A DNA stretch of 52,600 nt, taken from assembly GCA_001689485.1 (NCBI GenBank), contig LUJQ01000023.1, forward strand, positions 21,663 to 74,262. The letters are read 5' to 3'. Origin of the DNA: Bacteroidales bacterium M6. Lineage in GTDB: Bacteria > Bacteroidota > Bacteroidia > Bacteroidales > Muribaculaceae. This document shows positions 8,392-16,655 of this stretch, one piece after another (positions within the stretch are counted from its first letter, which is position 1; each line of letters starts with the position of its first letter). A program made the translations under genes and the position numbers. The notes under the pieces are model-generated. The model saw only the letters and a program-made list of their open reading frames with translations, did no database searches and had not been told where the DNA came from.

Positions 8392-9705
8392 ATGCAACCG
8401 ATTTCACACGATCTGCTACACAACGAAATGCAGGCGATGAACATACCGAACATCGCCTCTGCCACCATACGACAGATTCTAGCACTGGCAAGCCGTCTGG
8501 AGCGCCACCTCGGCGACCCGTTCGTGCATCTCGAAATGGGGAATCCCGGCCTTCCGGCATCGCAAGTGGGAATCGAGGCCGAACGGGCTGCCCTTCTCGA
8601 AGGCATAGCCTCCCAATATCCCAACATTGCCGGCATCCCTGCTCTGAAAGAGAACGGGAGCCGGTTCCTCAAGGCATTCCTTGACATCGACATCCCACCT
8701 CGGTGCATCGTTCCGACAGTGGGGTCGATGCAAGGAACTTTCACTCTCTTCATGCTTCTTGGCCAACGCCTTCCCGGACGCGACACAATCCTGTTCCTCG
8801 ACCCGGGGTTCCCGGCACAACATAACCAGGTGAAACTCCTCGGCCTCAACCAGGAATCGCTCGACATATACGACTGCCGTGGCGAGGCGCTCGAAAGCCG
8901 CCTTGACGAAATCCTTTCAAAAGGCAACATCACTGCCATCCTCTACAGCAACCCGAACAACCCGGCCTGGATAAACCTCACGTCTGTGGAATATGAAATC
9001 CTGGCCAGGATGGCAGAAAAACATGACGTAATCATCCTCGAAGACCACGCATACCTCGGCATGGATTTCCGCCAACGTTACGGGGTGCCTTACAAGGAAC
9101 CGTTCGTACCGACGATTGCAAAATACACCTCGCGCTGCATCATGCTTGTGTCGGCATCCAAGATTTTCAGCTATGCCGGGCAACGCATTGCCATGGTGTG
9201 CATGACCCCCGAAGTAGCCGACCGCGTTTATCCATATTTCCAGGAATTCTACGAAATACCGACATTGGGCGACGCATATATTTTCGGCGTACTCTACTGC
9301 GCATCGTCAGGCACCACCCATTCGTCGCAATATGCATTTGCCGAAATGCTGCGTGCCGCCGTCGACGGAGAGCTCGATTTTGTGAATATTTCCAAAGAAT
9401 ACGGACGTCGCGCAGGTTTGGCGAAAAAAGCATTCACCGACAACGGTTTCTATATCGTTTACGACCGCGACGGGGAGGAACCTATTTCCGACGGGTTCTT
9501 CTTCACCGTGGGGTATCCCGGCTACAAAGGTGACGACCTTCAGAAAGACCTCCTGCGCTACGGCATATCCACCATCTCCCTCCCGTCGACAGGAAGCCGC
9601 CAGGAAGGATTGCGTGTGTGCGTGTCAATGCTGAAAGATGATGCCACATTCGCGCGTCTCAACGAACGCCTGCAAGCCTTTGCAGCCGACCACCCGGTTA
9701 AATAA
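8392..9705 (+). CDS. PLP-dependent aminotransferase class I/II (likely aromatic amino acids)
   Basis: A 437-residue fold-type I aminotransferase. The Schiff-base lysine is Lys257 in VSASKIFSYAGQR. NPNNPAW near residue 187 and EDHAYLGM near 217 provide the usual PLP and substrate contacts. The substrate cannot be read from sequence alone. Its position between iorAB and an acyl-CoA hydrolase/transferase suggests it converts aromatic amino acids to the aryl-pyruvates that IorAB consumes. The next gene starts 22 bases after its stop, so the two are probably co-transcribed. The specificity is inferred from context. Confidence 0.9.
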   Translation: MQPISHDLLHNEMQAMNIPNIASATIRQILALASRLERHLGDPFVHLEMGNPGLPASQVGIEAERAALLEGIASQYPNIAGIPALKENGSRFLKAFLDIDIPPRCIVPTVGSMQGTFTLFMLLGQRLPGRDTILFLDPGFPAQHNQVKLLGLNQESLDIYDCRGEALESRLDEILSKGNITAILYSNPNNPAWINLTSVEYEILARMAEKHDVIILEDHAYLGMDFRQRYGVPYKEPFVPTIAKYTSRCIMLVSASKIFSYAGQRIAMVCMTPEVADRVYPYFQEFYEIPTLGDAYIFGVLYCASSGTTHSSQYAFAEMLRAAVDGELDFVNISKEYGRRAGLAKKAFTDNGFYIVYDRDGEEPISDGFFFTVGYPGYKGDDLQKDLLRYGISTISLPSTGSRQEGLRVCVSMLKDDATFARLNERLQAFAADHPVK

Positions 9706-9727
9706 CCCATCAACCACCATTGAAAAA

Positions 9728-11029
9728 ATGATGATACCCAATCTCATGTCGGCTGACGAAGCCGTAAAACTGATTAAGAGCGGCGACCACGTATATATCC
9801 AAGGCAGCACATCCATTCCTGAAACACTTGTAGCCGCCATGACACGGCGCGGCAACGAGCTTCGCGGGGTAGTGCTGTATTCGGGCTTTTCGGTAGCCGA
9901 CCGTGAAGCCCCCTATTGCAAGCCTGAATACAAGGATTCGTTCATTGTCGACACATGCTTCGTTTCGAACAATGTGCGCAAATGGATTGCCGAAGGCTAT
10001 GGGGCGACAACCCCCCGGTTCCTCGGCGAGGTACCGTCGTTGTTCCGCGACGGCACATGGCCTGTCGACGTGGTCCTGCTGAACTGCTCGCGTCCCAACG
10101 ACGAAGGATATGTAAGCTTCGGCGTTTCGGCCGACCTTGCCACATCGGCCATGCAATGCGCGAAAACCATCATAGCGCAAATCAACCCGAACATGCCGTT
10201 CAGCTACGGCGACCCGGTTGTGCATGTATCCAAATTGGCCGCAGCGGTCGAAGTCGATGACCCGTTGGTGGAAGTACCAACCCCGGAACCCTCGGCCAAC
10301 GACATCGCCATCGGTAATGCCATTGCCGAACTGATTCCCGACGGGGCTACCTTGCAAATCGGTGTGGGCGGCATACCCAACGCCGTGATTCGCGCCCTCG
10401 GAAACCACAAACACCTCGGACTTCACACCGAGGCTATGACCGACGGCGTGCTGCCCCTTATCGAACAAGGGGTTATCGACAATTCATTGAAGAAAATCCA
10501 TCCCGGGAAATCAGTGGCCTGCCTGGCACTCGGTTCACGGCGTCTGTACGACCTCATGGACTATAACCGTGATATGATTTTCAAAGATGTGGCATGGACT
10601 AACGACCCGTTCATCATAGCCCAGAATCCCAAGGTAATGGCCATAAATTCATGCCTTGAAATCGACCTCACAGGCCAGATTTGCGCCGATTCAATCGGTA
10701 CACGCATATTCTCGGGAATCGGAGGCCAGCATGATTTCGTCTACGGGGCTTCACGCAGCGAAGGAGGCATGTCATTCCTTGCCATGACTTCCACCACCAA
10801 CAAAGGGCTTGGAAAAATCAAGCCCGTGCTTACACCCGGTGCCGGGGTGGTGACCACCCGCTTCCAGTCGCACTATGTAGTTACCGAACACGGAGCTGTG
10901 AACCTACGCGGCAAAAGCCTTCCCGAGCGTGCAAAGCTGCTTATATCCATCGCCAACCCTGCCGACCGCGAAAGCCTTGACCGCGCGGCATTCGAGCGGT
11001 TCGGTTACTCCTATTCACGCCTGAAATAA
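9728..11029 (+). CDS. Acetyl-CoA hydrolase/transferase family protein (Cat1 / 4-hydroxybutyrate CoA-transferase type)
   Basis: A 433-residue family I CoA-transferase with two similar halves. The catalytic glutamate that forms the glutamyl-CoA thioester is Glu235 in GLHTEAMTDG, preceded by the oxyanion stretch IGVGGIPNAV. The C-terminal half has GIGGQHDFVYGA and HGAVNLRGKS, both typical of the family. In this cluster it would release aryl-acetate from aryl-acetyl-CoA, by hydrolysis or by CoA transfer to acetate. The first of two adjacent ATGs (9728) is used; an in-frame ATG 90 bases upstream would overlap the aminotransferase gene. The physiological acceptor is inferred. Confidence 0.9.
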   Translation: MMIPNLMSADEAVKLIKSGDHVYIQGSTSIPETLVAAMTRRGNELRGVVLYSGFSVADREAPYCKPEYKDSFIVDTCFVSNNVRKWIAEGYGATTPRFLGEVPSLFRDGTWPVDVVLLNCSRPNDEGYVSFGVSADLATSAMQCAKTIIAQINPNMPFSYGDPVVHVSKLAAAVEVDDPLVEVPTPEPSANDIAIGNAIAELIPDGATLQIGVGGIPNAVIRALGNHKHLGLHTEAMTDGVLPLIEQGVIDNSLKKIHPGKSVACLALGSRRLYDLMDYNRDMIFKDVAWTNDPFIIAQNPKVMAINSCLEIDLTGQICADSIGTRIFSGIGGQHDFVYGASRSEGGMSFLAMTSTTNKGLGKIKPVLTPGAGVVTTRFQSHYVVTEHGAVNLRGKSLPERAKLLISIANPADRESLDRAAFERFGYSYSRLK

Positions 11030-11123
11030 TAGCGTATCGCATGAGAAGGCAGGATGAAGGTAATGATGGCACTTGCCACTAGCACCTTCCCGACAGCCCC
11101 CCTGCCCCTCCAATAACATAAAC

Positions 11124-11310
11124 GGCGGTGTGTCAAAATTCAATATTTTGGCACACCGCCGTGGTTTTCGCCCGTATGGCGAGGGTGCTGTCAGAATGGT
11201 TCAGATGGTAGGAGCTTGCGGGTGAGGCTGAAGGGAGTTGACCGAGGTCAATGACCGAAGCCGAATCCTGCAAGCGACGACCCAGATGAGCCATTCTGAC
11301 ACACCCTCGT
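11124..11310 (+). repeat. Terminator-linked palindromic repeat, copy A (full length)
   Basis: A 37-base hairpin (11124-11160; 16-base-pair stem, loop TCAAT) is followed by a roughly 131-base imperfect palindrome (about 11180-11310). Its ends, CGAGGGTGCTGTCAGAATGG and the complement of CCATTCTGACACACCCTCG, are inverted repeats of about 23 bases with one bulge. The centre also folds back on itself (GCTTGCGGG.. against ..CCTGCAAGC). The sequence is nearly identical to copy B at 44548-44733. It has no open reading frame. It lies between the convergent CoA-transferase and esterase genes and fills most of this 326-base gap. Confidence 0.85.
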
Positions 11311-11355
11311 TTAATTTATTTGTAACTGTACAGAAGCACTATCTGCCTATCGAAT

Positions 11356-13281
11356 TTACTTATCCGTCGCAAACGGGGCTACAGGCAGCCCGTTCGCACC
11401 ATAAAGATTACCGCCGGGATAGTCGGCCCAGTCATAACGGGCAACCACAGGGGCTTTAATCAAAGGCGATGACAGAACCACGGTGTCATCGCCAACAAGG
11501 CGTGCGTTGGCATATGCGAAATTGCCATCCTTGTCACCGATTATAAAGCCGGTGAGTGCCGATGATGTCGGTTTCACCGCTCCATTGAATTTCAATTGAA
11601 TCTTTCCGTCGGCGGGTGTAGCCGCAACGCACACAGGTGCGGCATATTCGCAATCCTTCCCGTAATCACGGTTAAGCGCCATCAGCGACAATCGGCGGGC
11701 TACCTCCTGCTTATCCGAGGGGTGTATGTCGCCCGGATGCCCGAGGTCTATAGAAACTGCCATCCCGGTGTTCGGAAGTTCCAAAGCCTTTGCCTGCGAG
11801 TTGCGCAAATCAGCCCACGGGGAATCAGGCTGGACGTTTTTAGGGGTCTGGAAACCTGAGAGCTGCACGAAATAGAACGGGAAATCCTTTTTCCAAAGCT
11901 CGCGCCAGTCGTTTATCAACGCCTTGAACAAAGGCGCATATTGCTTGTCGCGACCCACATTGGCACATCCCTGATACCACAGCACACCTTTCACCGGCAT
12001 AACACGCAACGGGTGAATCATGGCGTTATAAAGCACCGTGGGATAGCTTGAGCTGCCTACAGCCGACGGACGCTGGGGAAGCGAACGGAAATCGCCTGCC
12101 ACCAGGTAATTCCAGTCGCCGGCAAGCTGATATGCCTTGCCATCGACTATAGCGCACACATCCTCAGGACGTCCGCCTATCCCGCCGCCACCGTCGAAGT
12201 CAATCACACGGATTGTAATCACGTTATCCTTCTTTACCAGGTTACCGGGAACATTATAGACACGCGGGGCATCCCAGCCGTTCATCCCCCCTACTTTTTG
12301 GCCGTTGAAATATGTTACATCCTCGTTATCGATTATGCCGAGATGAAGTTCGACCGGCTTGCCTGCGGCTTCGGCGGGAAGCTCGAGCTTTTTCTGCACC
12401 CACACCACCCCGTCGAAATCGGGAAGCACCGTGGTTTCCCAAAGTGCCGGAACAGGCATCATGCCCCATCCCGCCCCGGTCTGATACACACCACGGTCGA
12501 ACTGCACATCAATCTTTTCAACCTCCTTCAACCATTCGTTCACCCGCTTGTCATAGTCGGCCTGAAGCCCGTCGCGCGTGAAACCGCTGTTTTTAAGGGC
12601 GGCAAGTTCCCCTTCGAATCCCGGCACACCAAGAAGGTGGCTGTAACCTGTCCATGCTTCGGCAGGCGTACCTCCCCATGTCGAGTCGATAACCCCCACA
12701 GGAACACCAAGCTCGTTATGCAGCTGCAAGGCATACAGATAGGCGATTGCCGAAAAATCCATAGTGGCAGGCGATGCTTCCACCCAGCCCCCCATATTCA
12801 CTTCGGCATCATCGAGCGGTGCGTAGGAGATATTCTTTCTAACCTGCAACAACCGTATGTCGGGGTGCTGGGCCGTGGCTACAACCTCGTCGGCATTCAT
12901 AACCTGCGTCCACCCCTTTACGGGATACTCCATATTCGACTGGCCTGAACAGAGCCAAACCTCGCCCGACAACACATTCGAAAGCACTGTGTTGTCACCC
13001 GTGCCGTCCGACACAATCAGGGTGTACGGCCCTCCGGCAGCAGGAGTGGGGAGCGTGACCGAGAACCTGCCGTCCTTCCCGGCCTTTGTCTTTACAACAT
13101 CATCGCTCCAGTCGGTTCTAACCGTGACCTGCGACATCGGTTCGGCAGTTCCCGGCAAAGTCAGCACGGAATTCTGCTGCACAACCATATTGTCGGTGAA
13201 AAATCGAGGCAAGGTAACCTTTGCCGAGGCGCCCCCGGCAATCATCGAGCCTATAGCAAGAATTTTGATTTGTTTCTTCAT
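11356..13281 (-). CDS. Exported sialate O-acetylesterase (SGNH family)
   Basis: Removes O-acetyl groups from sialic acids, exposing host glycans to sialidases. The 641 residues start with a signal peptide (MKKQIKILAIGSMIAGGASA). The SGNH serine lies in WLCSGQSNMEYP near residue 115, and the catalytic Asp and His lie in DIHPSDKQEVARRL near residue 545. A galactose-binding-like beta domain is inserted between the two catalytic segments, at about 260-390, as in known SIAE-type enzymes. The mature protein is periplasmic or surface-associated. Its start codon is only 56 bases from the left end of an IS982 element, so its original promoter may have been displaced. Confidence 0.9.
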   Translation of the reverse strand: MKKQIKILAIGSMIAGGASAKVTLPRFFTDNMVVQQNSVLTLPGTAEPMSQVTVRTDWSDDVVKTKAGKDGRFSVTLPTPAAGGPYTLIVSDGTGDNTVLSNVLSGEVWLCSGQSNMEYPVKGWTQVMNADEVVATAQHPDIRLLQVRKNISYAPLDDAEVNMGGWVEASPATMDFSAIAYLYALQLHNELGVPVGVIDSTWGGTPAEAWTGYSHLLGVPGFEGELAALKNSGFTRDGLQADYDKRVNEWLKEVEKIDVQFDRGVYQTGAGWGMMPVPALWETTVLPDFDGVVWVQKKLELPAEAAGKPVELHLGIIDNEDVTYFNGQKVGGMNGWDAPRVYNVPGNLVKKDNVITIRVIDFDGGGGIGGRPEDVCAIVDGKAYQLAGDWNYLVAGDFRSLPQRPSAVGSSSYPTVLYNAMIHPLRVMPVKGVLWYQGCANVGRDKQYAPLFKALINDWRELWKKDFPFYFVQLSGFQTPKNVQPDSPWADLRNSQAKALELPNTGMAVSIDLGHPGDIHPSDKQEVARRLSLMALNRDYGKDCEYAAPVCVAATPADGKIQLKFNGAVKPTSSALTGFIIGDKDGNFAYANARLVGDDTVVLSSPLIKAPVVARYDWADYPGGNLYGANGLPVAPFATDK

Positions 13282-13337
13282 AAATGACTTACTTAACCTG
13301 ATTGGTCGTTATGTATGGCATTAAATAATAATTACTC

Positions 13338-14358
13338 GTTGGTTGAATTAGATTTCTAAATATATATAAATGTGAAAGTTGCACAATACGCAGATTATTA
13401 GCAAATTAGTGGTGACCAAACTACTAAGTACTATCGCACTGCTTATGCGCAACTTCATAGCAAATTTCGTCAGAATCCTCGGAATCTGCAAGGATTTCAC
13501 CGGAAATCGTGTTAATGAACTCGGCAATGTCCCCAGATGTGGCGTTGTCCCCAAGTTCTCCGACCTCGAAGTAATTGCTCCCGGCATAACTGCCGAAGCC
13601 TTCGGATTCGACAGCGAAAATCTTCTTTTTCATCGATTGCATAATGAGTGTAAGGAGGATTTTCCGAACCTGATCAGTCGGAGACAGTTCAATGCCCGAC
13701 GCAAGTTTACGGTTCGGCTTGCTGAAGAAATCCGCAAGGAAGTAGCTATAGCCATTGATGGCTCCGAGGATGTACTCTGCATTGACTCCAAGCCGGTAAA
13801 GGTATGCCAAAACGCACGGACGAATCGCTGCGTCATGGGGCGGGACAATGCCAATGCGACTCCCGACTGGGGGGTATTGCGCATCGCAGGGCACACATTA
13901 CTATGGATATAAACTCCATGCTGTCTGTGGGATACATGGCGTTATACACTCCTATGACATGACTGCCGCAAGTGTCCATGACCTCCATTATCTCAATGAT
14001 GTACGTTGGGAATATCACGATTGCATGATGCTTGGAGATAAGGGCTATCTCAGCGCCGAGATTCAGAAGCACCTCTTTGAATCGGCAAATATCACTCTTG
14101 AAGTTCCATATCGGCTGAATCAAAAGAACTGGCGCCCGCCGACTTGGGCTTACAAAAGGTTCCGCAAACGGATTGAAACGATATTCTCCCAGCTCAACGA
14201 CAATCTGATGATGATACGAAACTACGCAAAACAATCCTGCGGTCTTTTCACCCGTATGGCGGGCAAAATCGCAGCAATGACGTTCATGCAATATGTCAAT
14301 TTCGTTAATCATCGTCCGATTGGGCAGATAAAATATTCGCTAATTTAATTCAACCAAC
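13338..14358 (+). mobile_element. IS982-family insertion sequence, about 1.02 kb
   Basis: The ends carry inverted repeats: GTTGGTTGAATTAGATTT at 13338 against GTTGGTTGAATTAAATTA read inward from 14358, with the first 13 bases identical. A few more outside bases (ACTC and ACCT) could extend the element to 13334-14362. Length and transposase match IS982. I cannot identify a convincing target-site duplication. It inserted upstream of the sialate O-acetylesterase gene. The transposase is frameshifted, so this copy is probably immobile unless frameshifting is productive. Confidence 0.88.
13445..14348 (+). pseudogene. IS982-family transposase, interrupted by a frameshift in a G6 run
   Basis: The first reading frame runs from MRNFIANFVRILGICKD (ATG 13445) through FSDLEVIAP, NLISRRQFNARRKF and CIDSKPVKVC to NATPDWG. 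The rest, GYCASQGTHYYGYKLHAVCG through GDKGYLSAEIQ to IGQIKYSLI, lies in the next frame. The break coincides with six Gs at 13869-13874; five would restore one frame of about 300 residues. The DDE residues appear to be present: Asp in CIDS, Asp in GDKGY and Glu in RIETIFSQL. Either a G was gained by mutation, or the homopolymer was misread, or slippage joins the frames. IS982 members normally have a single uninterrupted gene. Confidence 0.9.
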
Positions 14359-14403
14359 AGGTCTATTAATCTTTTTTACCTTGGAAATTTGCAGGGTTTG
14401 GAG

Positions 14404-14495
14404 CACGGCAGACACATCTTAAATAAACTTAACGGCTGTTGACCAATATAAATCGGTTGACAGCCGTTAAGTTTATTTAAGATGCGTCAGCCGTG
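14404..14495. repeat. 92-base near-perfect palindrome upstream of the PASTA gene
   Basis: CACGGCAGACACATCTTAAA leads a left arm continuing through TAAACTTAACGGCTGT. The right arm is its complement (ACAGCCGTTAAGTTTATTTAAGATG.. to CCGTG). About 36 of the outer 41 positions pair, leaving a short AT-rich centre. It lies 46 bases outside the IS982 end and 36 bases before the PASTA-gene promoter. It could be a miniature inverted-repeat element or a terminator. There is no open reading frame. Confidence 0.75.
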
Positions 14496-14531
14496 TGGTT
14501 TCACTCAGTTTCGGATTTACAGGAATTTTCG

Positions 14532-14539
14532 TATTTTTG
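14532..14539 (+). promoter_or_regulatory. -7 box for the PASTA/RluD gene pair
   Basis: TATTTTTG fits TAnnTTTG. A weak -33 match (TTTC at 14509-14512) is spaced 19 bases upstream. The start codon follows 44 bases downstream. Confidence 0.5.
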
Positions 14540-14583
14540 CATTCCAAATGCCTCATCAGGCGAAACAATACTTTGACCGAACA

Positions 14584-15468
14584 ATGAACGGATACGATGA
14601 CGAATATACCGGCAGCGGGCGCAACACCCGTCAACGGCCAATTGAATTCGACGACAGCGAATTCGGACTTCACCAGCGCGGGCGCAGGGAAAGCGACTGG
14701 GCCGACGATCTGGCAACACGTGCCGACGGGCGCTTACGACACCCCGACGATGACTATGCTCCCCGCCGCCCCCAAAGGCAGCCACGTCAGAGAGATATGG
14801 AATATTATGATAACCGCGACCACTACGATAACAACGACCCGGTGAAGAACCGGCCTGAAGGATTCCGCAAGCGCCATCCCGTGCTTATGAACCTACTGTA
14901 CATTATCCTGACAGGAAGCTTGTTAATCTGGATGTTACTGTGGTTTCTCGATTTTTGGACATTCCACGGCGAAGAACGCGTTGTGCCCGATGTCAAAGGA
15001 CAGACCTACGAAAGCGCGGCCGGAAATGTCGACATATCCGGCTTGAACGCCATAATTTCCGACTCTGTTTTCGACAGCTACAGCCGCCCAGGCACAGTTG
15101 TGGAGCAAACACCTATCCCCGGGGCAAGAATCAAGAAAGGGGGCAACGTGTATCTGACCGTAGTCGCATTCAGCCCCAAACTCATAACAGTGCCGGATTT
15201 CTATAATGTATCCGCACGTCAGGCACGGTCGATGTTCGAAGGTATAGGAATCAAGGAGATACGCGAAGTGCCGGTCACATCGGAATATGCCGGGCTTGTT
15301 CTCGGGGCGAAATTCAACGGCGTCGCATTGCAGCCCGGGGCACGTATCCCCATATCGGCGGTAGTCACCATCGAAGTAGGCACAGGCTATGGAGAAAGTT
15401 TCGAAACAGGTGCCGATATAGACTCGATGGCAATCGACAACGCCATCGACGAACTGAACATAGAATAG
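14584..15468 (+). CDS. PASTA-domain membrane protein with a long charged N-terminus
   Basis: This 294-residue protein has a 98-residue hydrophilic Arg/Asp-rich N-terminal segment that is probably disordered and cytoplasmic. One membrane helix follows (about 100-122), then an outer part with PASTA domains at about 131-196 and 200-266 (VPDVKGQTYESA and VPDFYNVSARQARSMF are the domain starts). PASTA domains usually bind peptidoglycan or beta-lactams in Ser/Thr kinases and penicillin-binding proteins. Here no kinase or transpeptidase domain is attached. It precedes the pseudouridine synthase gene by 25 bases. The ATG at 14584 places the start downstream of the promoter box; an in-frame ATG at 14548 is possible. 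Confidence 0.85.
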   Translation: MNGYDDEYTGSGRNTRQRPIEFDDSEFGLHQRGRRESDWADDLATRADGRLRHPDDDYAPRRPQRQPRQRDMEYYDNRDHYDNNDPVKNRPEGFRKRHPVLMNLLYIILTGSLLIWMLLWFLDFWTFHGEERVVPDVKGQTYESAAGNVDISGLNAIISDSVFDSYSRPGTVVEQTPIPGARIKKGGNVYLTVVAFSPKLITVPDFYNVSARQARSMFEGIGIKEIREVPVTSEYAGLVLGAKFNGVALQPGARIPISAVVTIEVGTGYGESFETGADIDSMAIDNAIDELNIE

Positions 15469-15493
15469 GAACGCGACAGAAATCATACGCAAA

Positions 15494-16603
15494 ATGTACG
15501 AAACCACCCATCATCAAACAACCGGCAGCCGGGCTGTCACCGGGATGCCATATGACGACGATGCCGACGAACTTACCGACTTAGAGGAACAGGATCCCGA
15601 AGGTGAGGGTGGGATGTTCGAACATTTCCGATTCGTCGCCGACAAAGGGCAGCAACTACTTCGAGTCGACAAATTCCTTGTAGACCATCTCCAGAAATCA
15701 TCGCGCAACCGCATCCAGCAGGCTGCCGAAGCAGGCTGCATCCTGGCCAACGGCAAACCGGTCAAGTCAAACTACAGGGTCAAGCCTGACGATGTGATTT
15801 CGGTGGTGATGGACCGGCCCCGCTATGAATTCGAAATAATTGCCGAAGATATCCCTCTCGACATAGTGTATGAAGACGATGACCTCTTGGTGGTGAACAA
15901 ACCTGCCGGATTGGTCGTACACCCTGGTCACGGCAATTACAGCGGCACCTTGGTCAACGCCCTTGCGTGGCATTTCCGCAACACGCCTGATTACGATGTA
16001 AGCGACCCGCGCCTCGGACTGGTTCACCGCATCGACAAAGACACCTCAGGGCTGCTTGTCGTAGCCAAAACACCCGATGCCAAGACCAACCTTGGCAAAC
16101 AGTTCTTCAACAAAACAACCCAACGCGAATATGTCGCACTTGTGTGGGGCATCCCCCACCCCGACAGCGGCACGATAACCGGTAATATCGCCCGCAACCC
16201 GAAAGACAGGCTGCAGATGGCCGTATTCCCTCCCGACGGGGAAATAGGCAAGCATGCCGTAACCCACTACGAAGTAATCGAGAAACTTGGATATGTGTCG
16301 GTGGTGAAATGCGTGCTGGAAACGGGGCGCACACATCAGATAAGGGTTCACATGATGCACACAGGGCATCCGCTTTTCAACGATGCACGTTATGGCGGTG
16401 ACGAAATACTGCGCGGCAACACATCTGCAAAATACCGCCAATTCGTAAAAAACTGCTTCGACACCTGCCCGCGTCAGGCGCTACATGCCCGTACACTCGG
16501 ATTCAACCATCCCCGCACCGGCAAGGCAATGTTCTTTTCCTGCCCTGTCCCCCCCGACATGACCGCGCTAATCGACCGCTGGCATAAAGCAGCCTTTACA
16601 TAA
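15494..16603 (+). CDS. rluD: Ribosomal large-subunit pseudouridine synthase, RluD type
   Basis: Isomerises uridines to pseudouridine in 23S rRNA. The 369 residues contain an acidic 40-residue N-terminal extension, an S4 RNA-binding domain (about 52-105) and a catalytic domain with LVHRIDKDTSGLLVVAK, where Asp181 is the catalytic aspartate. The RTHQIRVHM motif and C-terminal HARTLGFNHP are also canonical. RluD is the best family match, though RluC/RluA-type assignments from sequence alone are uncertain. It is probably co-transcribed with the upstream PASTA gene. Confidence 0.9.
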   Translation: MYETTHHQTTGSRAVTGMPYDDDADELTDLEEQDPEGEGGMFEHFRFVADKGQQLLRVDKFLVDHLQKSSRNRIQQAAEAGCILANGKPVKSNYRVKPDDVISVVMDRPRYEFEIIAEDIPLDIVYEDDDLLVVNKPAGLVVHPGHGNYSGTLVNALAWHFRNTPDYDVSDPRLGLVHRIDKDTSGLLVVAKTPDAKTNLGKQFFNKTTQREYVALVWGIPHPDSGTITGNIARNPKDRLQMAVFPPDGEIGKHAVTHYEVIEKLGYVSVVKCVLETGRTHQIRVHMMHTGHPLFNDARYGGDEILRGNTSAKYRQFVKNCFDTCPRQALHARTLGFNHPRTGKAMFFSCPVPPDMTALIDRWHKAAFT

Positions 16604-16655
16604 TTTACTAATAATTACACATTAACACCGATTTGTCAACCAAATCGCCCTCCCT

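Noticed and set aside
11124..11310. The repeat family considered as a CRISPR array
   Set aside because: Copies are tens of kilobases apart rather than tandem, with no regular spacers and no cas genes.
13338..14358. Target-site duplication of the IS982 element
   Set aside because: Flanks (..ATTACTC and AGGTCTA..) do not match, also not when the ends are moved outward by four bases.
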